From Aquilonibacter sp963820185 (GTDB lineage Bacteria; Vulcanimicrobiota; Vulcanimicrobiia; Vulcanimicrobiales; Vulcanimicrobiaceae), in the NCBI GenBank assembly GCA_963820185.1, contig CAWFYV010000001.1, forward strand, positions 10,321 through 74,320: a stretch of 64,000 nt of DNA, written 5' to 3'. The notes below the pieces were generated by a model. The model worked only from the letters and a program-made list of their open reading frames with translations, ran no database searches and was not told where the DNA came from. The translations under genes and the position numbers were made by a program. Positions 8,450 through 15,932 of the stretch are shown here, one piece after another (position 1 is the stretch's first letter; each line of letters opens with the position of its first letter).

Positions 8450-9727
8450 ATGTCTGATGGCAAAGTGGATCGGAAGTCGTTTCTGACGACGACGGCGGCC
8501 ATAACGTCGGCTGGGCTCGTCACCGGCTTCCCTGCAATTCTTCCTAGCCGCGCATTCGCCGCCGATGTACTCAACGTCGGACTCGATTACGAATACACCG
8601 GTGTGTATGCGTCGTACGCGCAAAGCGAAACGCAGGGCGCGGAGATGGCGATGGGCGAGTGGAACGCCCGCGGCGGCGTTATGGGCGGGACGAAAGTCGC
8701 GGTCGTGAAAGAAGACAACAACAACAATCCCGGTACCGCCGTTGAGAAAGCGCGCAAGCTCATTCTGGTCGAGAAGTGTCCGGTGGTCATGGGCTCGATC
8801 AACAGCTCGGTGTCACTCGCGATCAGCGGCGCGGCCAACGCGCTCAACACCTTCTACATCGACTCCGGCGGCCACGCCGACGCGGTGACGGGTGAGAAGT
8901 GCGAATACAGCACCTTCCGCACGTGCCACAGCACGTGGATGGAAACGCACGCGACGGGATATTCGCTCGAAAAGAAGTTCGGGAAGAAATGGTACATGAT
9001 CATTCCCGACTACGCGTTCGGACACGCGCTGCAAGCCGGCTATCACGATGTCGCCAAGAAGATGGGGATCACGTTCGTCGGTGAAGATCTCACGCCGCTT
9101 GGAACGACCGACTTTAGCCCGTATCTGACCAAAGTGCTTGCTGCCAAGCCGGACCTCTTACTCGTGCTCGTGCAAGGCGACGACTTCGTCAACTGCCTCA
9201 AGCAAACGAACCAATACGGTATCGCAAGTAAGATCCCGATCGGCGGCCCGCAGGTCGAACTCGAAGCGGTTTGGGCGTTACCCGAACAAGCGCGCGTCGG
9301 CTATTGGGGCGTCGAGTGGTACTATAAGGGTGCAAGCGTCATCGGCACAAACAATAAGCTGGCCAATGACTTCGTCGCCAACTATACCAAGAAGTATGGC
9401 ACGCCGCCGACGGCGCGCAGCGCGTTCGGCTACGTTACGATGGACCGTCTGCTCTGGACCGTCAATCAAGCGAGGTCAACGAACGCTGCGAAGATGGCAA
9501 AGGCGCTCGAAGGCAACCACTTCAACTCGATCTGGGAGGGGGGCGGCTACTACCGCGACGTCGACCATCAGTTGATGTGGCCGATGTGGCTGGGCTCGAT
9601 TCGGGCCAAGGGCACTGCGCAAGATAAATACGACATCTTCGATATCGTCGACCGGCAAGAGGCCGCCGACATCGAGCAGAGTGTCGAAGCGAAGAAGGCC
9701 GTCTGCAAGATGAACTGGCCCACCTAA
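8450..9727 (+). CDS. livK: ABC transporter periplasmic substrate-binding protein (LivK family)
   Basis: A 425-residue type I periplasmic binding protein, the capture component for the permeases and ATPases encoded directly downstream. The N-terminus is an export signal (hydrophobic stretch about 13-30, cleavage near RAFAADV). The charged segment DRKSFL before it resembles a Tat motif with RK in place of RR. The mature part starts with LNVGLDYEYTGVYASYAQ and contains GAEMAMGEWNARGG and the periplasmic-binding core typical of branched-chain amino acid, amide and urea importers. Ligand identity cannot be read from sequence. The AGGAG ribosome site is 10 nt upstream. A stable hairpin separates it from the permease gene, which fits the usual excess of binding protein over membrane parts. 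Confidence 0.9.
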   Translation: MSDGKVDRKSFLTTTAAITSAGLVTGFPAILPSRAFAADVLNVGLDYEYTGVYASYAQSETQGAEMAMGEWNARGGVMGGTKVAVVKEDNNNNPGTAVEKARKLILVEKCPVVMGSINSSVSLAISGAANALNTFYIDSGGHADAVTGEKCEYSTFRTCHSTWMETHATGYSLEKKFGKKWYMIIPDYAFGHALQAGYHDVAKKMGITFVGEDLTPLGTTDFSPYLTKVLAAKPDLLLVLVQGDDFVNCLKQTNQYGIASKIPIGGPQVELEAVWALPEQARVGYWGVEWYYKGASVIGTNNKLANDFVANYTKKYGTPPTARSAFGYVTMDRLLWTVNQARSTNAAKMAKALEGNHFNSIWEGGGYYRDVDHQLMWPMWLGSIRAKGTAQDKYDIFDIVDRQEAADIEQSVEAKKAVCKMNWPT

Positions 9728-9737
9728 GGAACCTTAA

Positions 9738-9763
9738 GGAACCTCTGCGAAAGCAGAGGTTCC
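9738..9763 (+). promoter_or_regulatory. Intercistronic stem-loop between livK and livH
   Basis: GGAACCTCTGC - GAAA - GCAGAGGTTCC is a perfect 11-bp stem closed by a GNRA tetraloop. No U-run follows, so it is more likely an mRNA 3'-end stabiliser or partial attenuator than a full terminator. It lies 10 nt after the livK stop and 16 nt before the livH start. Confidence 0.75.
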
Positions 9764-9779
9764 TCACCTGGAGTAGTAC

Positions 9780-10649
9780 ATGGCGCACATTGCCCCCGAG
9801 ATTTTTAACGGCTTGATCCTCGGCGCGTTCTATGCGGTCGTTGCCATCGGGCTCTCGCTCATCATGAACCTGACCGGCACGATCAATCTGGCGCACGGAT
9901 CGTTCATGACGCTCGCCGGATATCTCGCCTTCGCGCTGGTGAGTGCGGGCACCAATTGGTGGTTCGCGCTGGCGGTTGCGCCGTTACTCACGGTGATTGT
10001 CGGCATAGCGGTGGAGCGGACGCTCATACGTCCGCTCTATCAGCGCGACCCCGTGTACAGTTTGTTATTGACCTTTGGCCTCTCGTTGATCGCCGAAGAG
10101 GCGTACCGGCTTATCTGGGGCACCAACGGCGTCCCATTTTCACCGCCGAAAGAGCTGCAGAGCGCGGTCTCACTCGGCTTCACGCTATTTCCGTCTTACC
10201 GGCTCTTCATCGCGGGAGCACTCTTGGTCATCATCGTTGCCTTGGTGCTGTTCTTGCAGCGCACGCGCATGGGGTTGCGCTTGCGCGCGGCAGTGCAAGA
10301 CCACGAGATGATCGCCGCGCTCGGCACGAACACCGAAGTGCTCTACATGTTCAACTTTGGCTTGGGCATTCTCATTGCGGGCGTTGCCGGCGTGCTTGCT
10401 GCGGGACTCCTGGGCCTCAACCCGCAAAGCGGCAATGCGCTCTTGATGCCGGCGTTCGTGACCGTTATCGTCGGCGGGATGGGGAGTCTCTTAGGCGCGG
10501 TGGTCGGCGGCCTGCTCATCGGCATTGCGATCAGCGTCACGACGCTCTATCTGCCGGCCTTTAGCGAGATCGTGATGTACGTCTTGATGGCGGTCATCTT
10601 GTTGATCCGTCCGCGCGGCCTCTTCGGCGAAGAGGGTATCTTCGGGTGA
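9780..10649 (+). CDS. livH: Branched-chain amino acid-type ABC transporter permease LivH
   Basis: A 289-residue integral inner-membrane permease of the LivH family, with about eight hydrophobic segments. It has the family pattern near the start (NGLILGAFYAVVAIGLSLIM and INLAHGSFM) and the EAA-like cytoplasmic loop TRMGLRLRAAVQDHEMIAAL, which contacts the ATPase. It would form the channel with the LivM-type permease encoded next. The GGAG ribosome site is 6 nt before the ATG. The stop codon overlaps the start of the next gene. Confidence 0.92.
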   Translation: MAHIAPEIFNGLILGAFYAVVAIGLSLIMNLTGTINLAHGSFMTLAGYLAFALVSAGTNWWFALAVAPLLTVIVGIAVERTLIRPLYQRDPVYSLLLTFGLSLIAEEAYRLIWGTNGVPFSPPKELQSAVSLGFTLFPSYRLFIAGALLVIIVALVLFLQRTRMGLRLRAAVQDHEMIAALGTNTEVLYMFNFGLGILIAGVAGVLAAGLLGLNPQSGNALLMPAFVTVIVGGMGSLLGAVVGGLLIGIAISVTTLYLPAFSEIVMYVLMAVILLIRPRGLFGEEGIFG

Positions 10650-11662
10650 GAATGAGCAATCGCGCCGGGGTGATCACGGCGCTTGTCCTCTTGGTGCTGC
10701 TGATCTTTACGCCGCAGCTCGCGCCGCATCTGCACTTGGCGATTTCGATCTGTACCGAAGTGCTGCTCTTCGCAATAGCGGCGATGGCCGTGAACTTGCT
10801 CATCGGCTATACCGGTGTGCTACCCTTCGGCAACGCGGCGTTCTTTGGGCTTGGCGCCTACGGCGCCGGCCTCACGATCCAGTTCTGGCACGCAAAGTTC
10901 TTGGGTTCGATTGGGTATGGCGTGCTCGCAGCGATCGTCGGCGCGCTCTTGATCGGGCCATTCCTCTTGCGCCGGCGCGGCATTTATTTCTCACTTTTGA
11001 TGATCGCCTTTGGACAGGTGTTTTATTTTCTCGCCTACCGCTTCACCGATATTACCGGCGGTGAGGACGGCATGAACTTCCCGCGCCCCATGGTGGAAGG
11101 CTTGGGCTGGCAACTCAAGGACGAGTCTTTCTACTACGCGATGTTGGCGTTCTTTATCATCGTTTCGGTCTTGTTTCTGCTCTTGGTTCGCTCGCCGTTC
11201 GGCCGTTCGCTGGTCGCGATCAAAGAGAACGAAACGCGTGCACGGTATCTCGGGCTCAATACCGACCGCTTTATCTTCGTCGCGATATTGATCTCGGCCG
11301 CGATCGAAGGATTGGCCGGTGCATGTTATGGGCTCTCGATCATGTTCGCCGATCCGCTGCAGCTCGATTGGCACCAGTCGGGCAACTTCGTGCTAATGAC
11401 GATCCTCGGCGGCAGCGGCACGATCTTTGGACCGCTCCTCGGGGCGCTGATCTTTGTGGTCGGCAGCGACGTTCTCTCGAGCGCGATACCGTGGTGGCAG
11501 ATTCCGCTTGGCGCCCTCTTCGTCGTCTGCGTGCTCGGATTTCCGAAAGGCATCCTCGGTACGATCCTGGACGCGGTTGAGAAGCGGCGGGGCGGTTTTG
11601 GCTACGAGGCGCGCGATACACTGCACGGCACCGTGATGTCGGAACGGGAGATTCAGCCGTGA
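10646..11662 (+). CDS. livM: Branched-chain amino acid-type ABC transporter permease LivM
   Basis: A 338-residue second permease of the importer. It has many membrane spans, the conserved segment LPFGNAAFFGLGAYGAG near residues 55-75, and the loop FGRSLVAIKENETRARYLGL that couples to an ATPase. The GTG start overlaps the livH stop as GTGA and has AGAGGG 9 nt upstream; an ATG two codons later is the alternative. The C-terminal tail (about 300-338) is cytoplasmic and charged. Its stop again overlaps the next start as GTGA. Confidence 0.92.
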   Translation: MRMSNRAGVITALVLLVLLIFTPQLAPHLHLAISICTEVLLFAIAAMAVNLLIGYTGVLPFGNAAFFGLGAYGAGLTIQFWHAKFLGSIGYGVLAAIVGALLIGPFLLRRRGIYFSLLMIAFGQVFYFLAYRFTDITGGEDGMNFPRPMVEGLGWQLKDESFYYAMLAFFIIVSVLFLLLVRSPFGRSLVAIKENETRARYLGLNTDRFIFVAILISAAIEGLAGACYGLSIMFADPLQLDWHQSGNFVLMTILGGSGTIFGPLLGALIFVVGSDVLSSAIPWWQIPLGALFVVCVLGFPKGILGTILDAVEKRRGGFGYEARDTLHGTVMSEREIQP

Positions 11663-12429
11663 GCGACGTTATTTTCCAAGCCGAGAACGTCGTCAAGCAC
11701 TTCGGCGGCGTGCGCGCGGTCGAGGATGTTTCTTTGAGCGTCAACGCCGGATCGATTCAGGCGGTCATCGGACCCAATGGTGCCGGAAAATCGACGTTCT
11801 TCAACGCGCTTTCTGGGTTCTATAAGTGCGACAGCGGTAAGGTGACGTTTAAAGGCGTCGACATCACCGCGTCGCCGATCCACGATCGTATCGCGATGGG
11901 CATGGGTCGCACGTTTCAAACCTCGAGCGTCTTTCCTAATCTCTCCGTCTACGACAACCTCTTGATCGGGTTGCAGAGCGCGGCGAAATTGGCGTTTCGT
12001 TTTCGCCCGATCAACCCAGCGCAGCACAAGACGATCGAAGAGAAAGCGGAACGGCTGCTGAATTTCGTAAACCTCCGCGCTTCGGCGCGCCGGCCCGTCG
12101 CGGAGCTCGCGCACGGAAGTCAGCGTTTATGCGAGATTGCGATGAGCCTTTCGACCGACCCCGTGCTCGTGATGCTCGACGAGCCGATGGCTGGACTTGC
12201 GCACGCGGAGACCGAGCGCGTCGTCGAGGTGATTCGTAAACTGCACAGCGAGCTCGGGCTCACCGTACTGTTTGTCGAGCATAACATGCGTGTCGTGCTC
12301 TCACTCGCGCAGCGCATCATGGTGCTCGATCGTGGTAAGGTTCTTGCCGAGGGAACGCCCGCCGAGATTAGCGCAAACGAAGCGGTGCGCGATGCATATA
12401 TCGGCAAGGAGGTCGTCGAGCATGTCTGA
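11659..12429 (+). CDS. livG: ABC transporter ATP-binding protein LivG
   Basis: A 256-residue ATPase that powers the importer. The Walker A motif is GPNGAGKST (about 37-45) and Walker B is VLVMLDEPMAGL. The signature reads LAHGSQRLCEIA instead of LSGGQ, a variation seen in LivG proteins. The switch histidine is in FVEHNM. It should form a heterodimer with the LivF-type ATPase encoded next, whose start lies inside the last codons of this gene. Confidence 0.93.
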   Translation: MSDVIFQAENVVKHFGGVRAVEDVSLSVNAGSIQAVIGPNGAGKSTFFNALSGFYKCDSGKVTFKGVDITASPIHDRIAMGMGRTFQTSSVFPNLSVYDNLLIGLQSAAKLAFRFRPINPAQHKTIEEKAERLLNFVNLRASARRPVAELAHGSQRLCEIAMSLSTDPVLVMLDEPMAGLAHAETERVVEVIRKLHSELGLTVLFVEHNMRVVLSLAQRIMVLDRGKVLAEGTPAEISANEAVRDAYIGKEVVEHV

Positions 12430-13147
12430 GATGTTTTTGAAGGTTGAGAACCTCAATACGTTCTACGGCAAGAGCCATATCTTGCACGACGTGCACCTCG
12501 CGGTGGGCAAAGGTGAGCTGGTTGCGTTGCTCGGACTCAACGGCGCGGGCAAGACGACGACATTGCGTAGCATCCTGGGACTGACGCGTCCGCGCAGCGG
12601 CGAGATTACGTTCGACGGTCAGGCCATCGCAGGGTGGTCGCCATATCGTGTCGCGCGCATGGGCGTCGGTTACGTCCCCGAGGGGCGTCGCATGTTCGCG
12701 CAACTCTCGGTGCTCGAAAATCTTCAGCTCGCAGAAAACGGTCGCAGCGGCGAATGGTCGATCGCGCGGGTGCTCGAGCATCTGCCCAAGCTCAAGGAGC
12801 TCACCGGCCGCCGTGCCGGCCGGCTTTCCGGCGGCGAGCAAGAGATGCTTGCCATCGCACGCGCCCTTGTCTCCAACCCCGCCCTCTTGCTCGTCGACGA
12901 GCCCTCGCAGGGTCTTGCGCCGATGATCGTCGAGGAAGTCTACCGGATTTTGGCCGAGCTCAAGGCGCGCGGCGTGGCAATCGTGTTGGTCGAGCAGAAC
13001 GCGCTGCTCGCGCTGAAGATCGCCGACCGCGCCTATGTCATGGACGCCGGGCGCATCGTCTATCAGGGCGAGGCCGCGACCCTGCTGCAAGACCGCAAGC
13101 TGATCGCCGACCTCATGGGACTTACCGCGGCCGAGCTTGCTTCCTAG
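12422..13147 (+). CDS. livF: ABC transporter ATP-binding protein LivF
   Basis: A 241-residue ATPase, second partner of the importer. It has Walker A GLNGAGKTT, the signature LSGGEQEMLAIARAL, Walker B LLLVDEPSQGLAP and the switch region LVEQNA. The start chosen is the ATG in MSEMFLKVENLNTFYG, which overlaps the livG end by 8 bp and gives the normal family N-terminus; the frame stays open further upstream inside livG. The next gene begins 35 bp downstream on the same strand. Confidence 0.93.
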   Translation: MSEMFLKVENLNTFYGKSHILHDVHLAVGKGELVALLGLNGAGKTTTLRSILGLTRPRSGEITFDGQAIAGWSPYRVARMGVGYVPEGRRMFAQLSVLENLQLAENGRSGEWSIARVLEHLPKLKELTGRRAGRLSGGEQEMLAIARALVSNPALLLVDEPSQGLAPMIVEEVYRILAELKARGVAIVLVEQNALLALKIADRAYVMDAGRIVYQGEAATLLQDRKLIADLMGLTAAELAS

Positions 13148-13182
13148 GCCCGATAGAGGCCGATGCCGATATCAATAGAGGC

Positions 13183-13743
13183 ATGAAAACGCTTGGAGCC
13201 GATGCTCTCGAAGCTCTTATCGCCCCAATTGCGCGCGCCGTTAACGATCATCAAGTCGACGCTCTTGGAGATGCGCTGGCTACGCTCTGCGCGGCTGGCT
13301 CCTTCACCCCGGATTTTTTTCTGCCGGCGCGTTCCGATCGCTACGCGCGCAACTTGATTTGGCGCGAGCCGCGCGGTGCGTTCATCGTCGTCGGGATGAC
13401 GTGGGCCGTCGGGCAAGGCAGTCCGTTGCACGACCATGCCGGTCTGTGGGGCGCCGAGATCGTGGTCGACGGTGAGATGCACCAGACGCCATTCGAGCTG
13501 CGCGTGCGAGGACACGACGGGCGCTATCAATTCCAACGCGGCACGCAATGTGTGTCCGGACGGGGTACGCTCGGCCTGATCGTGCCGCCGAAGGAGTATC
13601 ACAACTTCGGCAACGCGGGCGACGTCGTTGCGCATTCGCTCCACGTCTACTGTGGCGATTTGACGAGCGCTCAAACGTTTAGCGAAGATGCTGACGGCTG
13701 GTGGACGGCGCGCCAAGTCGGCTTGCGCTACGACGCACGATGA
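13183..13743 (+). CDS. Cysteine dioxygenase-like cupin (thiol dioxygenase)
   Basis: A 186-residue cupin of the cysteine/3-mercaptopropionate dioxygenase family, non-heme iron enzymes that oxidise a thiol to a sulfinate. Cupin motif 1 contains PLHDHAGLWG (His83, His85) and a third ligand fits His140 in EYHNFGN. The segment HSLHVYCGD supplies the family Ser-His-Tyr triad (Ser152, His154, Tyr156). The ATG is preceded at once by AGAGG, so spacing is tight. It follows livF by 35 bp, which suggests the importer may bring in the enzyme's substrate; this is inference. The stop overlaps the next start as ATGA. The exact thiol substrate is undecided. Confidence 0.82.
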   Translation: MKTLGADALEALIAPIARAVNDHQVDALGDALATLCAAGSFTPDFFLPARSDRYARNLIWREPRGAFIVVGMTWAVGQGSPLHDHAGLWGAEIVVDGEMHQTPFELRVRGHDGRYQFQRGTQCVSGRGTLGLIVPPKEYHNFGNAGDVVAHSLHVYCGDLTSAQTFSEDADGWWTARQVGLRYDAR

Positions 13744-14489
13744 AGCACGTCGCAATCGCAGCGTTCGTTGGTCTTTTAGCGCTCGCCGCTACGTTGCACG
13801 CTTCGGCACAAGTGACCGACCGCGAACTGCCCGTCGGGAACGCGACGACTCTGCGGCTCAACGTCAGCGGGTCGATCCACGTCATTCCGGTTGCGGGCTT
13901 GACCAGCGTGAAATTTCACGTCGTCGACAGCGGACCGTCGACACCGCCGATGGCGTTGAAGACCTCGCGCGCGGGCTCGCGCCTGAACGTCTCGATTACC
14001 GGACCGGGCTCGAGTATGCTGCCGTTCGTCGGCGCGAGCGGCTACGAGATCCAGCTCTCGTATCCGGCGAAAATGCATCTCGATTTGCGCGAGTTCTCCG
14101 GACGCATTCACGCCGACAGCGTGCCGGCGTCGATGCAGCTCTACGACGCTGACGGAAACATCGTCGTCGACAGTGCCGGCGCGGCGTTGACCGCCGAGGC
14201 AGATGCGGGCGACATCTCCGTCACCGGGGCGCGCACCACGCTCTCGCTCACGGCGAGCAAAGGCAACGTCAACGCGACGCTCGCCTCCGGCTGGCGCGGG
14301 AGCGAAGTGCGCCTAGAGGCCTCGGACGGCAACCTCCACCTCACGGTTCCGGCGGGCTTCAAGGCCCATTACGACGTCACGAGCGGCTCGGGCCACGTCA
14401 GCAACCCGCTGCGCAACGTCCCGGCCGGGCCGCTGGTCTTCATGCTGACGGAACAGGGCGACGCCTCGATAGCCACGCCCACGCCCTAA
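13740..14489 (+). CDS. Secreted beta-repeat protein, DUF4097-like
   Basis: A 249-residue exported protein with a signal peptide (about 1-23, ending HASAQ). The rest is rich in short beta-strands with repeated D.G/S.G patterns (VPASMQLYDADGNIVVDSAG, LTASKGNVNATL, LEASDGNLHLTV). This is the right-handed parallel beta-helix look of DUF4097 'putative adhesin' domains. It is translationally coupled to the thiol dioxygenase (ATGA). The function is unknown; an outer-surface or periplasmic structural role is a guess from the fold type. Confidence 0.6.
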   Translation: MKHVAIAAFVGLLALAATLHASAQVTDRELPVGNATTLRLNVSGSIHVIPVAGLTSVKFHVVDSGPSTPPMALKTSRAGSRLNVSITGPGSSMLPFVGASGYEIQLSYPAKMHLDLREFSGRIHADSVPASMQLYDADGNIVVDSAGAALTAEADAGDISVTGARTTLSLTASKGNVNATLASGWRGSEVRLEASDGNLHLTVPAGFKAHYDVTSGSGHVSNPLRNVPAGPLVFMLTEQGDASIATPTP

Positions 14490-14511
14490 AGGATTTTGGC
14501 GGCCGCGACGA

Positions 14512-14531
14512 TATATTAGCGGTCGTAGCAA
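14512..14531 (+). promoter_or_regulatory. Shared promoter/leader motif, copy 1
   Basis: TATATT (14512-14517) runs into TAGCGGTCGTAGCAA (14517-14531), ahead of a GGAGG ribosome site. A second copy (14963-14983) precedes the paralogous gene, with TATGCT and TAGCGGGCGTAGCAA (14 of 15 identical). It probably marks the -10 element and transcript start of a duplicated unit. Confidence 0.5.
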
Positions 14532-14548
14532 TTTTTTGGAGGTCTCTC

Positions 14549-14825
14549 GTGCGCTTAGCCCTCGGATTTGCATATATACTTGCGGCGCTGGCTCCTGTAA
14601 TGGCATCAGCCGCCGTCGTCGATGCGACGCTCGTGCCCGACGGCACCTACACCGTCAGGGTTGAAAAGGTTCAAGACGCGCAGCACGCGCTCGTGATGAT
14701 GCAGAACGGCGTGGAGACGATTCTCGTCGCCGCAGGGCAGCGCCGATTTCAGCAAGTGCAAGCCCAACGACTCGATCAAAGTCTCGATCATCAAGGGCAA
14801 AGTTCCGGTCCTGGCCGTCCAGTAG
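14549..14825 (+). pseudogene. Frameshifted paralog of the small secreted protein that follows
   Basis: This GTG-started gene has a good GGAGG site and a signal peptide (MRLALGFAYILAALAPVMAS). It matches its downstream neighbour through AVVDATLVPDGTYTVRVEKV and the shared core VQDAQHALVMMQNGVET. At the GGG run 14735-14737 one extra base shifts the frame. Removing it restores ADFSKCKPNDSIKVSI and IIKGKVPVLAVQ followed by TAG at 14823-14825, aligning end to end with the paralog. As sequenced, the shifted frame runs on to 14875 with a meaningless tail. It is either a recent pseudogene or a consensus error in a G run. Confidence 0.7.
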
Positions 14826-14962
14826 GCGCCGGACCCTTCGGGCGGCCGGCCCGGGTGTCGAGGGTGACACTGTAAAAGATTGGCCGGCCGGGTGCGCAGC
14901 GGTTACCTTCCCCCGTGAGCCTGCCGATACTTTTCATGTCCAGCCCTGCTATGATGGGGCTG

Positions 14963-14983
14963 GTATGCTAGCGGGCGTAGCAA
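14963..14983 (+). promoter_or_regulatory. Shared promoter/leader motif, copy 2
   Basis: TATGCT followed by TAGCGGGCGTAGCAA, the counterpart of the element before the first paralog. A 7-bp stem (CCAGCCC 14940-14946 with GGGCTGG 14957-14963) lies immediately upstream and could end the preceding transcript or act as an operator. Confidence 0.5.
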
Positions 14984-15002
14984 AGTGTCTCGGAGGAAAT
15001 TC

Positions 15003-15284
15003 GTGCGTACTATTATAGCTACCGCGCTCGTTGCGCTTGTAATCGCCCTCGCCCCCCCGCCGGCGTCAGCCGCTGTCGTCGACGCGTCGCTCATTCCAGA
15101 CGGCAACTACACCGTCAAGGTTGAGAAGGTTCAGGATGCGCAGCATGCGCTGGTGATGATGCAAAACGGCGTTGAGACGATGCTCGTTGCCACGGGCGGT
15201 GCTGATTTCAGCAAAGTCAAGGCGAACGACACGCTGAAGATCTCGATCGTCAAGGGCAAAGTTCCGGTCTTTACCGCAGGGTAG
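15003..15284 (+). CDS. Small secreted protein of unknown family
   Basis: A 93-residue exported protein. The GTG start is chosen because it has CGGAGG 7 nt upstream and matches the start of the paralog; an ATG 18 bp earlier would lie inside the ribosome site region. The signal peptide is about residues 1-24 (ending PPASA). The mature part of about 70 residues is predicted mainly beta, with VDASLIPDGNYTVKVEKV, QHALVMMQNGVETMLVA and KANDTLKISIVKGKVPVFTAG. I do not recognise the family. The duplicated neighbour and strong ribosome site suggest an abundant periplasmic or surface protein. Confidence 0.65.
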   Translation: MRTIIATALVALVIALAPPPASAAVVDASLIPDGNYTVKVEKVQDAQHALVMMQNGVETMLVATGGADFSKVKANDTLKISIVKGKVPVFTAG

Positions 15285-15316
15285 GCATCCCCCGGTTTTC
15301 TGGGTAAAGGGGTTCG

Positions 15317-15342
15317 TATAATCGACGAGCCCTTTTAGCTCG
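15317..15342 (+). promoter_or_regulatory. -10 element and short leader hairpin before the glycine-rich secreted protein
   Basis: A consensus TATAAT (15317-15322) lies 34 bp before the next start codon. A small CGAGC/GCTCG stem (15326-15330 with 15338-15342) follows in the leader. No convincing -35 is visible. Confidence 0.5.
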
Positions 15343-15356
15343 GGGGAGGACTACGC

Positions 15357-15914
15357 ATGCGATTTCGTATCGCCGCCGCAGCGCTGACCGGATTGCTGTT
15401 GGCGACCGCACTCGTTGCCAATGCGCAAGTTTCGCAAGGCACGCTGCTCGACGGCACCATCGACGGCAACTATTCAAGCAATCACGCCTACGCCGGTCAA
15501 GAGGTAACGGTTTCCAACGTTACCAGCGACAGCGGCGGCTACGTGCGCAACGGGCGGTTGTACGGCTACGTCTCCGAAGTGCAAAAAGCCGGTCAAGGAA
15601 CGCCCGGGAAGATCCGTTTTCGTTTTACTAAACTCGTGACCGGCAATGGTACCGTCTATGCCATCGACAGTCGCGTGACGCAGATGAAAGCCGTGACGAA
15701 GAACAACGCGGCGAAGGAGGCCGGCGGCGCGCTTGCCGGCATGCTCGTCGGCAACGCCATCGGCAAGACGCTCTTCGGCGGAAGCGCAGGTGGCGCAATC
15801 GGCGCGGCCGGTGGGTTCTTGCTGGCCAAGAACAATCGCGAAGACATCAACGTTTCGGCCGGTTCATACGTTCAAGTCGAAGTCTTGTCTGTGTCGCGGA
15901 GGCAGTCGCAGTAG
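15357..15914 (+). CDS. Secreted protein with glycine-zipper-like segment, unknown function
   Basis: A 185-residue exported protein with a signal peptide (about 1-23, ending VANAQ). The N-terminal half (GTLLDGTIDGNYSSNHAYAGQ..) is beta-rich and polar. Residues about 120-160 form a glycine/alanine-rich stretch (GGALAGMLVGNAIGKTLFGG, AGGAIGAAGGFLLA) like glycine-zipper segments that insert in or pack against membranes. A strong GGGGGAGG ribosome site precedes the ATG. Function not recognised; an envelope role is inferred from the signal and zipper. Confidence 0.65.
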   Translation: MRFRIAAAALTGLLLATALVANAQVSQGTLLDGTIDGNYSSNHAYAGQEVTVSNVTSDSGGYVRNGRLYGYVSEVQKAGQGTPGKIRFRFTKLVTGNGTVYAIDSRVTQMKAVTKNNAAKEAGGALAGMLVGNAIGKTLFGGSAGGAIGAAGGFLLAKNNREDINVSAGSYVQVEVLSVSRRQSQ

Positions 15915-15932
15915 TCAAGTGACAGGTCACTA

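Noticed and set aside
12634..13743. A 369-codon frame joining livF-overlapping sequence to the cupin
   Set aside because: Upstream of the ATG at 13183 it reads livF DNA in the wrong frame; the cupin begins at 13183.
14985..15284. ATG at 14985 as the start of the small secreted protein
   Set aside because: It would put the ribosome site CGGAGG inside the coding region and add MSRRKF before the signal peptide; the GTG at 15003 matches the paralog's start.
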